From positions 1-63,998 of the forward strand of contig JBPCKC010000037.1 in assembly GCA_051004675.1 (NCBI GenBank): a DNA stretch of 63,998 bases. Reading direction: 5' to 3'. How positions within the stretch are numbered: the stretch's first letter is position 1; each line of letters starts with the position of its first letter. The notes beneath the pieces were generated by a model, which was not told the DNA's origin, did not search any database, and saw only the letters and a list, made by a program, of their open reading frames with translations. Both the position numbers and the translations under genes were made by a program. Of this stretch, positions 49,604 to 57,622 are shown one piece after another. The stretch comes from JBDTSW01 sp051004675. GTDB lineage: Bacteria; Actinomycetota; Thermoleophilia; Solirubrobacterales; 70-9.

Positions 49604-50967
49604 TGGCGCAGACGATGTTCGACAAGATCTGGAATGCGCACGAGGTCTCCGACGGCCTGATCTACATCGACCTTCACCTCGTCCACGAGGTCACCTCGCC
49701 CCAGGCATTCGAGGGGCTTCGCATGACCGGGCGCACCGTGCGCCGGCCCGACAAGACGATCGCCACGGCCGACCACAACGTGCCCACCGACGGCACCACG
49801 GCGGCGCGGCTGATCGCCGACCAGCTCTCCCGTGAGCAGGTCGAGGCGCTGGAGCGAAACTGCGAGGATTTCGACGTCCCGATCCACTCGATCGGCTCCG
49901 AGCACCAAGGCATCGTGCACGTGATCGGCCCCGAGCTGGGCCTGACGCAGCCCGGCATGACGATCGTCTGCGGCGACAGCCACACCTCCACCCACGGTGC
50001 CTTCGGCGCGCTCGCCTTCGGCATCGGCACCTCGGAGGTCGAGCACGTCCTCGCGACGCAGACGATGGTCCAGCGGCGGCCGAAGACCATGCGCATCTCC
50101 TACTCCGGCGAGCTGGGGGTCGGTGTGACCGCCAAGGGTTTGATTCTCGCGACGATCGGCCGCCTGGGAACCGGTGGGATGGTGGGCCACGCCGTCGAGT
50201 ACGCGGGCGAGACGATGTCCGGCCTGACGATGGAGAACCGGATGACGATCTGCAACATGACGATCGAAGGGGGCGGCCGCGCCGGCATGATCGCCCCGGA
50301 CGAGGCCACCTTCGAGTGGGTCGAGGGCCGCCCGGCCGCGCCGGATGACTTCGGCGCCGCCGTAGCGCGCTGGCGCGAGCTGCCCACCGAGGACGGCGCC
50401 ACCTTCGACGCCGAGGTAGCCGTCGACGCCGCCGAGATCTCGCCCATGGTCACCTGGGGGACGAACCCGGGCCAGGTCGTCCAGGTCACCGAGGCGGTGC
50501 CCGAGCCCAGCGACGAGGTCGAGGAGCGGGCGCTGCGCTACATGGACCTGCGCCCCGGCACGCCCATGCAGGACGTGGCTCTCGACCGTGTGTTCATCGG
50601 CTCGTGCACGAACTCGCGCGTCCAGGACCTCCGCGAGGCGGCCGCCGTCGTCTCGGGCCGAAGGGTGGCCTCCACGGTAAACGCGATGGTCGTACCGGGC
50701 TCCGCCCGGGTCAAGCTCGAGGCCGAGGCCGAGGGCCTCGACGAGATCTTCCGCGCCGCCGGCTTCGCCTGGCGTTCGGCGGGCTGTTCGATGTGCCTGG
50801 GCATGAACCCGGACATCCTCAGCGAGGGCGAGCGTTGTGCCTCCACCTCCAACCGCAACTTCGAGGGTCGGCAGGGCAAGGGCGGGCGCACGCATCTCGT
50901 GTCGCCGAGGATGGCCGCGGCGGCGGCCATCGAGGGGCGCTTCGTCGACATCCGCGAGTGGGCCTGA
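49603..50967 (+). CDS. leuC: 3-Isopropylmalate dehydratase large subunit
   Basis: 454-residue aconitase-family subunit. 4Fe-4S cysteines are in FIGSCTNSR and GCSMCLGMNPD. Substrate/active-site segments VCGDSHTSTHGAFGALAFGIGTSEVEHVLATQT in order, and STSNRNFEGRQG near the C-terminus. Isomerises 2- to 3-isopropylmalate with LeuD, whose ATG follows 3 nt after the stop. Confidence 0.96.
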   Translation: MAQTMFDKIWNAHEVSDGLIYIDLHLVHEVTSPQAFEGLRMTGRTVRRPDKTIATADHNVPTDGTTAARLIADQLSREQVEALERNCEDFDVPIHSIGSEHQGIVHVIGPELGLTQPGMTIVCGDSHTSTHGAFGALAFGIGTSEVEHVLATQTMVQRRPKTMRISYSGELGVGVTAKGLILATIGRLGTGGMVGHAVEYAGETMSGLTMENRMTICNMTIEGGGRAGMIAPDEATFEWVEGRPAAPDDFGAAVARWRELPTEDGATFDAEVAVDAAEISPMVTWGTNPGQVVQVTEAVPEPSDEVEERALRYMDLRPGTPMQDVALDRVFIGSCTNSRVQDLREAAAVVSGRRVASTVNAMVVPGSARVKLEAEAEGLDEIFRAAGFAWRSAGCSMCLGMNPDILSEGERCASTSNRNFEGRQGKGGRTHLVSPRMAAAAAIEGRFVDIREWA

Positions 50968-50970
50968 GAC

Positions 50971-51534
50971 ATGGACGCGATCGACGTCATCGAGGGAAAG
51001 GTGTCGGTGCTCGACCGCGCCGACGTGGACACCGACCAGATCATCCCCAAACAGTTCCTGAAGCGGATCGAGCGCACCGGCTTCGGCGAGTTCCTCTTCT
51101 ACGACTGGATCCGCGACGGGGAGATCGAGCTCGACCTCAATCCCATCCTCGTGGCGGGTCGCAACTTCGGCTGCGGCTCCTCGCGCGAGCACGCCGTTTG
51201 GGCCCTCCACCAATTCGGCTTCCGGGCCGTCATCGCCCCGTCGTACTCGGACATCTTCTTCGGGAACTGCACCAAGAACGGCCTCCTGCCGGTGGTGCTG
51301 GCCGAGGACGAGTGCCGGGCCGTCGCGGCGGCCGGCGAGGCCCGGATCGACGTCAACGACCAGACCGTCAACTGCGCCTCCGGCGTCTTCGCCTTCGAGC
51401 TCGAGGCGGAGACCAAGCGCAGGATGATGGAGGGACTCGACGACATCGCCGTGACCCTGATGGACGAGGCGGCGATCGACGCCTTCGAGGCCTCGGGCGG
51501 GGCCGACCACGGGCCGTCGACGGTGGCGCTTTGA
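50971..51534 (+). CDS. leuD: 3-Isopropylmalate dehydratase small subunit
   Basis: 187-residue swivelling-domain subunit with DRADVDTDQIIPKQFLKRI, NFGCGSSREHAVWAL and FFGNCTKNGLLP. The TGA stop overlaps the TTG start of the methyltransferase as TTGA (51531-51534). Confidence 0.96.
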   Translation: MDAIDVIEGKVSVLDRADVDTDQIIPKQFLKRIERTGFGEFLFYDWIRDGEIELDLNPILVAGRNFGCGSSREHAVWALHQFGFRAVIAPSYSDIFFGNCTKNGLLPVVLAEDECRAVAAAGEARIDVNDQTVNCASGVFAFELEAETKRRMMEGLDDIAVTLMDEAAIDAFEASGGADHGPSTVAL

Positions 51535-52319
51535 CCGTCGCCGTGGACTGGGACGCGGCGACCTACCACCGGGTGGCGAACAACCAGGAGGAGTGGGGGG
51601 CCGAGGTGCTCGGCCGCCTCGACCTCGACGGCGACGAGACCGTGCTCGACGCCGGCTGCGGGTCCGGCCGGGTCACGCGGCTCTTGCTCGAGCGCCTGCC
51701 CGAGGGCCGCGTGATCGGAATCGACGCTTCGCCCTCGATGATCGCGGAGGCGCGCTCGAACCTCGAGGAGTTCGGCGACCGCGCCAACCTCCAGGTCCAA
51801 GATCTGCTGGACCTGGACCTCGAGTCCGACGTCGACGCCGCCTTCTCCAACGCGACCTTCCATTGGGTCTCCGACCACGACCGGCTATTCGGCCGGATCC
51901 ACGCGGCCCTGCGCCCCGGCGGCCGCCTCGAGGCGCAATGCGGAGGAGAGGGGAACGTCGCGGAGTGGAAGCGGGCGATCGAGTCTGCGATGGGAGACGA
52001 GCGGTTCGCGCCCTACTTCCGGGGCATGAGCCAGCCGTACAACTTCGCGTCGGTGGACGACACCGAGGCCCGCCTCGAGCGCGCCGGGTTCAGTGTGCGC
52101 CGGGTCTGGCTGGAGCAGCGCAGCGTCGAGCCGAGCGAACCGCGCGACTACGTGCGCTCCGTCGGCCTCAGCCCGCACCTCGCACGGGTGCCCGACGCGA
52201 TGCACGACGACTTCATCGACCTGGTCTTGGGCTCGATGCTGCGCCCGTTGCGCCTGGAGTACGTGCGCCTCAACATCTCCGCGGAGAAGGGCGGCGAAGC
52301 CGCCGCCCGGAATTCATGA
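51531..52319 (+). CDS. Trans-aconitate-methyltransferase-like SAM methyltransferase
   Basis: 262 residues from TTG 51531 (GTG 51543 is an alternative). Class I Rossmann methyltransferase: VLDAGCGSGRVTRLLLERL (motif I), VIGIDASPSMIAEARSNL (motif II), and AAFSNATFHWVSDHDRLF, which resembles the Tam family's FANASLQWLPDH. The C-terminal region also follows Tam. It overlaps leuD (TTGA) and leuB (ATGA), so it is an integral member of the leuCD-leuB operon. Yeast Tmt1 methylates trans-aconitate and 3-isopropylmalate; a similar side-product carboxyl-methylation here is an inference. Confidence 0.85.
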   Translation: MTVAVDWDAATYHRVANNQEEWGAEVLGRLDLDGDETVLDAGCGSGRVTRLLLERLPEGRVIGIDASPSMIAEARSNLEEFGDRANLQVQDLLDLDLESDVDAAFSNATFHWVSDHDRLFGRIHAALRPGGRLEAQCGGEGNVAEWKRAIESAMGDERFAPYFRGMSQPYNFASVDDTEARLERAGFSVRRVWLEQRSVEPSEPRDYVRSVGLSPHLARVPDAMHDDFIDLVLGSMLRPLRLEYVRLNISAEKGGEAAARNS

Positions 52320-53395
52320 GCGCCGCGAGCATCGTCCTGCTCCCCGGCGACGGGATCGGGCCGGAGATCGTCGCGGCTGCGCGCCGGGTGCTGGACGCGC
52401 TCGGCGACTTCACCTACTCCGAGCACCTGATCGGCGGCGCCTCGATCGACGCCCATGGCACGGCCCTCACCGAGGAGGTCCTCGACGCATGCCGGGCATC
52501 CGACGCGGTGCTGCTCGGCGCCGTCGGCGGGCCCAGGTGGGACTCGACCGACCCGGACGCGCCCCGACCCGAACAGGGCCTCCTCGGGCTGCGCAAGGGC
52601 CTGGGGCTCTATGCGAATCTGCGCCCGGTCAAGCCCAGGCCGGCGCTGGTTGACGCCAGCCCCCTGCGCGCCGAACGCATCGAGGGGACGGACCTGCTCG
52701 TGGTGCGCGAGCTGACCGGAGGCATCTACTTCGGCGACCGCGGCCGCAATGGCGAGACCGCGCATGACACCTGCGTCTACTCCGTCACGGAGATCGAGCG
52801 CATCGCGCAGGTCGGCTTCGACGCGGCGGCGCGCCGCCGGGGCCGTGTTACGTCCGTGGACAAGGCGAATGTGCTCGAGACCTCGCGGCTGTGGCGCGAA
52901 ACCGTGACGCGCATGGCCGCCGCTCGCGGGGATGTGGAGCTCGACCACATGCTGGTGGACAACGCCGCCATGCAGCTCGTATCCAACCCGGCCGCGTTCG
53001 ACGTGATCCTCACGGAGAACATGTTCGGCGACATCCTCTCCGACGAGTCCGCGATGCTCACCGGGTCGCTGGGAATGCTTCCATCGGCAAGTCTCGGCGG
53101 CGACGGGCCGGGCGTCTTCGAGCCCGTGCACGGGTCTGCTCCCGACATCGCGGGCAAGGGAGTGGCCAACCCGCTGGCGACCTTCCTCTCCGTCGCCATG
53201 ATGCTCCGGGACGGCCTGGGCCTCGACGACGACGCAGCTGCGGTCGAGCGCGCAGTCGACGCCGCGCTGGCCAAGGGCCTGCGCACCCCCGACCTGGCGT
53301 GGGACGAGACCCCCAAGGCCATCGCGCCCGACATGCCCGAGCAGGTCGAGGTCGGAACCGGGGAGATGACGGCCGCGGTCCTCGCCGAGCTCTAA
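52316..53395 (+). CDS. leuB: 3-Isopropylmalate dehydrogenase
   Basis: 359 residues from ATG 52316 (ATGA overlap with the methyltransferase). IVLLPGDGIGPEIVAAARRVL; LLGAVGGPRWDS; LRPVKPRPAL; RELTGGIYFGDRG; VDNAAMQLV; and the metal/NAD segment MFGDILSDESAMLTGSLGMLPSASL with EPVHGSAPDIAGKG. Oxidative decarboxylation of 3-isopropylmalate to the leucine precursor. Confidence 0.96.
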   Translation: MSAASIVLLPGDGIGPEIVAAARRVLDALGDFTYSEHLIGGASIDAHGTALTEEVLDACRASDAVLLGAVGGPRWDSTDPDAPRPEQGLLGLRKGLGLYANLRPVKPRPALVDASPLRAERIEGTDLLVVRELTGGIYFGDRGRNGETAHDTCVYSVTEIERIAQVGFDAAARRRGRVTSVDKANVLETSRLWRETVTRMAAARGDVELDHMLVDNAAMQLVSNPAAFDVILTENMFGDILSDESAMLTGSLGMLPSASLGGDGPGVFEPVHGSAPDIAGKGVANPLATFLSVAMMLRDGLGLDDDAAAVERAVDAALAKGLRTPDLAWDETPKAIAPDMPEQVEVGTGEMTAAVLAEL

Positions 53396-53486
53396 GCCGA
53401 AGACGCAGCCGCTGACGCCGAGGGCCGGGCGTGACAATCCGGCGAACGATCGGGGATGATCGTCCCCACCCGAAAGGAGAGCGCGA

Positions 53487-53645
53487 ATGGCGTACGTCAT
53501 CAACTGTGAGTGCGGCTATGTGGTCCGCGCCGAGGACGAGGACACCCTCGTCTCCAATGCGCAGGACCACGTCGCCGATGCCCATCCGGACATGGTCGGG
53601 AAGGTCTCGCGCGAGGACTTCCTCGCGATGGCCGAAGAGTCCTAG
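53487..53645 (+). CDS. DUF1059 small protein
   Basis: 52 residues from ATG 53487 with AAAGGAGA upstream. MAYVINCECGYVVRAEDEDT, then VADAHPDM; the paired Cys and the two His suggest a small metal site. The DUF1059 pattern is clear though the function is unknown. Between leuB and ilvE, ended by a strong terminator. Confidence 0.82.
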   Translation: MAYVINCECGYVVRAEDEDTLVSNAQDHVADAHPDMVGKVSREDFLAMAEES

Positions 53646-53664
53646 ACCGAGACCCATGCGATCC

Positions 53665-53692
53665 GACGGGGCGGCCGTGGGGCCGCCCCGTC
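53665..53692 (+). terminator. Hairpin terminator after the DUF1059 gene
   Basis: Perfect 12-bp stem GACGGGGCGGCC (53665-53676) / GGCCGCCCCGTC (53681-53692) with a GTGG loop, 20 nt after the stop; followed by TCGTTG rather than a full U-tract. Confidence 0.78.
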
Positions 53693-53809
53693 TCGTTGCC
53701 GAGCGCCAAAACCGACACCAAGCTCCTCGGCCACGATGTCGCGGGTGCGACGCAGGATGGACGGTCGGGCATACTTTCCGGGCCCTCGCAACCGACCCGG
53801 AAGGAAGCA

Positions 53810-54742
53810 GTGGAGAAGTCTGAATGGATCTGGATGAATGGCGAGTTCGTCGCTTGGGACGATGCCAAGGTCCACGTCCTCAGCCACGGGCTCCACTACG
53901 GCACCGGTGTGTTCGAGGGGATCCGCTGCTACGAGACCGAGCGCGGACCCGCGATCTTCCGCCACGACGACCACCTCAACCGCCTCGCGAAGTCGGCCGA
54001 GCTCTATTACATGCCGCTGGAGCACTCGAAGGAGGAGATCCGCGAGGCGACCCACGAGCTGATCCGCCGCAACGAGCTGCGCTCGTGCTACATCCGGCCG
54101 CTCGCTTTCCGCGGCTATGGCGAGATGGGCCTGCACGCGCAATCGGCTCCGGTCGAGGTGACGATCGCGGTCTGGCCGTGGGGTGCGTACCTGGGCGACG
54201 AGGGCAAGCGCCGCGGGATCCGCGCCAAGGTCTCCTCCTGGCGGCGTATCTCGCCTGCCGGCTTGATCCCGCAGGCGAAGGCGTCGGGGCAGTACCTCAA
54301 CTCGATCCTGGCCAAGACCGAGTCGGCGAACGCCGGCTACGAGGAAGCGATCCTCCTCGACGAGCGCGGGTTCGTCTGCGAGGGGTCGGGGGAGAACATC
54401 TTTATCGTCAGCGGCGGCGAGATCGTCACGCCTCCCCCCGTCGCGTCCATCCTCGACGGGATCAATCGCAAGTCGGTGATCCAGATCGCTCGCGACCTCG
54501 GCCACCCGGTGGCGGAGCGCGACGTGGCGCGAGCCGAGCTCTACATGGCCGACGAGGTGTTTCTGACCGGGACCGCGGCCGAGCTGGTGCCGGTTCGAGA
54601 GATCGACGACCACGAGGTCGGGGACCCCGGCGAGATCACCAGGCAGCTCCAGGCGAGGTTCGAGGACGCCCTGCACGGGCGCGCTCAGGAGTACGCGGAA
54701 TGGCTGGACTTCGTCGAGGTTCCGAGTAAAGTCACCTCCTGA
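53810..54742 (+). CDS. ilvE: Branched-chain amino acid aminotransferase
   Basis: 310 residues from GTG 53810, with AAGGAAG just upstream. Fold-type IV PLP enzyme: WIWMNGEFVAWDDAKVHVLSHGLHYG, VFEGIRCYET, the catalytic Lys in LIPQAKASGQYLNS, EAILLDERGFVCEGSGENIF, and FLTGTAAELVPV. Final transamination for Leu, Ile and Val. CATACT at about 53770 may be the promoter. The stop overlaps a 16-codon ORF as TGATG. Confidence 0.94.
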   Translation: MEKSEWIWMNGEFVAWDDAKVHVLSHGLHYGTGVFEGIRCYETERGPAIFRHDDHLNRLAKSAELYYMPLEHSKEEIREATHELIRRNELRSCYIRPLAFRGYGEMGLHAQSAPVEVTIAVWPWGAYLGDEGKRRGIRAKVSSWRRISPAGLIPQAKASGQYLNSILAKTESANAGYEEAILLDERGFVCEGSGENIFIVSGGEIVTPPPVASILDGINRKSVIQIARDLGHPVAERDVARAELYMADEVFLTGTAAELVPVREIDDHEVGDPGEITRQLQARFEDALHGRAQEYAEWLDFVEVPSKVTS

Positions 54743-54792
54743 TGCTTCCTTTCGAGGCGATCGAGCGAATTAGGGACGCCGCGGCGGCCTAG
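54742..54792 (+). CDS. Possible 16-residue ORF between ilvE and cimA
   Basis: ATG 54742 overlaps the ilvE TGA. The peptide is MLPFEAIERIRDAAAA. It contains two Ile codons and is followed by GC-rich inverted sequence (GGCC..GGCC) before cimA. It could be a weak isoleucine leader or a chance ORF; two Ile codons are not enough to argue attenuation. Confidence 0.25.
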   Translation: MLPFEAIERIRDAAAA

Positions 54793-54864
54793 CTGCCCCG
54801 TGGCCGCGCGGCCTACAACGCCGCGCACACCTCGCTTCATCCTCGAATCGAAAGGCATCGGACA

Positions 54865-56472
54865 GTGACTTCGGTCCACCTCTACGACACAACCCTCCGC
54901 GACGGCATGCAGGGCCAGGGCATGTCCCTCTCCGCGGCGGAGAAGGTGCGCGTGGTGCGCGCGCTCGACCGCCTCGGCATCCACTTCATCGAGGCCGGCT
55001 TCCCCAGCTCGAACCCCAAGGAGGAGGAGCTGTTCGGCCTGCTGGCCGACGTCGAGCTGGAGACCGCGGCGGTCTGCGCGTTCGGCATGACCCGCCGGCG
55101 CGGTATCGCCCCGGAGGACGACGAGGCCCTGCGCACGCTGGTCGGGAGCTTCGCCCCGGTCTGCACCCTGGTGGGGAAGACCTGGGGACTTCACCTGGAG
55201 AAGGTCACCAAGGTCTCGCGCTCCGAGAACGTCGCGATGATCATGGACTCCGTCGCGTACTGCCGCTCGGAGGGAAAGCGCGTCGTCTACGACGCCGAGC
55301 ACTTCTTCGACGCCTGGCGCGACGACCCGGGCTACGCGGTCGAGTGCCTGCGCGCCGCGGTCACCGGCGGCGCCGAGAACGTCACGCTGTGCGACACCAA
55401 CGGCGCCTCGCTGCCGGGAGAGGTCGCCGCGGCCACCGCCACGGTGGTCGCCGAGCTGGGCGAGCGCGTCCAAGTGGGCGTCCACGCCCACAACGACGCC
55501 GAGTGCGGCGTCGCGAACTCGCTCGCCGCGGTCGAGGCGGGGGCTCGCATGGTCCAGGGAACGGTCAACGGCGTGGGCGAGCGCTGCGGCAACGCCAACC
55601 TGGTGTCGGTCCTGCCGGCCCTCCAGCTCAAGCTCGGGCTCGAGTGCGTGCCGCCCGACCGCATCCGGCTGCTCACGGAGACCGCTCACTTCCTCGACGA
55701 GATCTGCAACCTCTCGCCGGACCCCGACCAGCCGTACGTGGGACGCAACGCGTTCGCGCACAAGGGCGGGATGCACGTCGCCGGGGTGCAAGCCGACGCG
55801 CGCACCTTCGAGCACCTCGACCCCGAGCTGGTCGGAAACAGCCGCGACATCCTGATCTCCGAGCTTTCGGGCAAGGGCTCCGTGCTCTCAAGGGCCGAGC
55901 GGGTGGGCCTCGACCTCGACGCCGATGCCGCCAAGCGCGCCGTCGAGCGCGTCAAGGAGCGCGAGCACCGCGGCTACCACTACGAGGCGGCCGACGCCTC
56001 GTTCGAACTGATGCTGCGTCGCGAGTCGGGCGATTACCAACCGCTGTTCCGGCTCGAGAGCTTCCGCGTGATCACCGAGAAGCGGGCCGATGGGCAGATC
56101 GAGACCGAGGCCACGATCAAGGTCTGGGTGGCGGGGCTGCGCCACGTGCGCACCGCGGAGGGAAACGGCCCGGTGAACGCGCTCGACAAGGCGCTTCGCT
56201 CCGCGATCAGCGAGCTGCATCCGCATCTGGCCGACATCGAGCTGGTCAACTACAAAGTGCGCATCCTCGACGAGAACCTCGGGACGGGGGCCGTCACGCG
56301 CGTCCTGCTCGACTCATCCGACGGGCACTCGGAGTGGGGGACGATCGGCGTTTCCGAGAACATCATCGAGGCCTCGTGGGAGGCGCTGGTCGAGTCGCTC
56401 GAGTACGCGTTCCAGCCGCGAGATGCGCCCGCCACACCGCAGATAGCCTCCGGCGCCCGTGACGACGCCTGA
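54865..56472 (+). CDS. cimA: (R)-citramalate synthase
   Basis: 535 residues from GTG 54865 with GAAAGG upstream. LeuA-like TIM barrel (VHLYDTTLRDGMQGQGMSLS, VGVHAHNDAECGVANSLA, NGVGERCGNANLVSV) and a C-terminal regulatory domain. The CimA-type features are the DGMQ variant (LeuA has DGEQ), TWGLHLEKVTKVSRSEN and the KGGMHVAGVQ segment. It condenses pyruvate and acetyl-CoA, feeding isoleucine without threonine deaminase. Overlaps the next gene by 14 nt. Confidence 0.9.
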   Translation: MTSVHLYDTTLRDGMQGQGMSLSAAEKVRVVRALDRLGIHFIEAGFPSSNPKEEELFGLLADVELETAAVCAFGMTRRRGIAPEDDEALRTLVGSFAPVCTLVGKTWGLHLEKVTKVSRSENVAMIMDSVAYCRSEGKRVVYDAEHFFDAWRDDPGYAVECLRAAVTGGAENVTLCDTNGASLPGEVAAATATVVAELGERVQVGVHAHNDAECGVANSLAAVEAGARMVQGTVNGVGERCGNANLVSVLPALQLKLGLECVPPDRIRLLTETAHFLDEICNLSPDPDQPYVGRNAFAHKGGMHVAGVQADARTFEHLDPELVGNSRDILISELSGKGSVLSRAERVGLDLDADAAKRAVERVKEREHRGYHYEAADASFELMLRRESGDYQPLFRLESFRVITEKRADGQIETEATIKVWVAGLRHVRTAEGNGPVNALDKALRSAISELHPHLADIELVNYKVRILDENLGTGAVTRVLLDSSDGHSEWGTIGVSENIIEASWEALVESLEYAFQPRDAPATPQIASGARDDA

Positions 56473-57622
56473 GGAGATCCCGCTCGCGCGCCCGGCGCTG
56501 GGCGAACGCGAGGAGGAGCTCGTCCTCGAGGTGCTGCGCTCGGGTCGTCTTTCCCTGGGGCCGATGCAGGAGCGCTTCGAGCGCGACTTCGCCGCCTTTC
56601 TCGGGGTGGGCGACGCCGTCGCGGTGTCCTCCGGCACCGCGGGGCTCCATCTCGGGGCGCGGGGGATGGGGTGGGGGCCCGGCGACGAGGTCATCACCTC
56701 GCCGTTCTCGTTCGTCGCGTCCGCCAACTGCCTGCTCTATGAGAACGTGGAGCCGGTCTTCTGCGACGTGGACCCGGTCACGCTCAACCTCGACCCCGAC
56801 GCGGTCGAGACAGCCGTGGGGGAGGCGACGGCCGGCATCCTGGCCGTGGACATCCTCGGCTATCCCGCCGACATGCCGGCCCTCGAGGAGATCGCCGGCG
56901 ATTCGGACCTGGGACTGCTCGACGATGCGTGCGAGGCGCTCGGCGCGATCGACGCCGACGGCGTGAAGGTAGGCGCCCGCGGCGTCACCTCGGTCTTCGC
57001 CTTCTACGCCAACAAGCAGCTCACGACCGGCGAGGGCGGGATGGTCATCCCCGCCGACGCGGACGCGGCGGCACGCCTTCGCAGCGAGCGCAACCAGGGC
57101 CGGGCGCCCGACATGGGCTGGGTGGACCACGAGCGGGTCGGCTTCAACTACCGGCTGACCGAGATTCAGGCGGCCCTCGGCATCGCCCAGCTCGAGCGGG
57201 CCGGCGAGCTGCTGGCAGCGCGTGCCGAGGCCGCCGAGTTCTACACCGAGCGGCTGGTTTCCTCCGGCGCGGCCCCGGCGGGAGACGGTGACCCCGACGG
57301 GCTCGTCTTACCGTGTCGCGACCGCGAGGTCGAGCGTCGCAGCTGGTTTGTCTACGCCATACGCCTGCCCAGAGACGCCGACCGCGACGCTGTGGTCGGC
57401 GACCTTGGCCAGCGTGGGGTGGGGGCCAAGGCGTACATGCCCTGCATCCACCTCCTCAAGCCGTACCGCGACCGGTTCGGGCACCGGCCCGGCGAGCTTC
57501 CGGTCGCCGAGGATGCCTCGGAGCGACTGCTCGCCCTGCCGTTCTTCCCTGGGATCACCGAGGCCCAAATCGAGCGCTGCTGTGAGGCGCTGGAGGAAGC
57601 GCTCCAGGGAGACTGGACATGA
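56459..57622 (+). CDS. DegT/DnrJ/EryC1/StrS-family aminotransferase
   Basis: 387 residues from GTG 56459. Fold-type I PLP enzyme with AVAVSSGTAGLHLGARGMGWGPGDEVITSPFSF in order, CDVDPVTLNLD, and the PLP Lys in FYANKQLTTGEGGM. Family members make amino-sugars on nucleotide sugars. Placement between cimA and argH, with a 14-nt overlap before and ATGA after, is unexpected for sugar metabolism. No sugar genes are adjacent. Confidence 0.88.
   Translation: MTTPEEIPLARPALGEREEELVLEVLRSGRLSLGPMQERFERDFAAFLGVGDAVAVSSGTAGLHLGARGMGWGPGDEVITSPFSFVASANCLLYENVEPVFCDVDPVTLNLDPDAVETAVGEATAGILAVDILGYPADMPALEEIAGDSDLGLLDDACEALGAIDADGVKVGARGVTSVFAFYANKQLTTGEGGMVIPADADAAARLRSERNQGRAPDMGWVDHERVGFNYRLTEIQAALGIAQLERAGELLAARAEAAEFYTERLVSSGAAPAGDGDPDGLVLPCRDREVERRSWFVYAIRLPRDADRDAVVGDLGQRGVGAKAYMPCIHLLKPYRDRFGHRPGELPVAEDASERLLALPFFPGITEAQIERCCEALEEALQGDWT

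Noticed and set aside
54742..54864. Ile-rich attenuator before cimA
   Set aside because: The 16-codon ORF has only two Ile codons and no clear competing hairpins; kept as a low-confidence ORF only.
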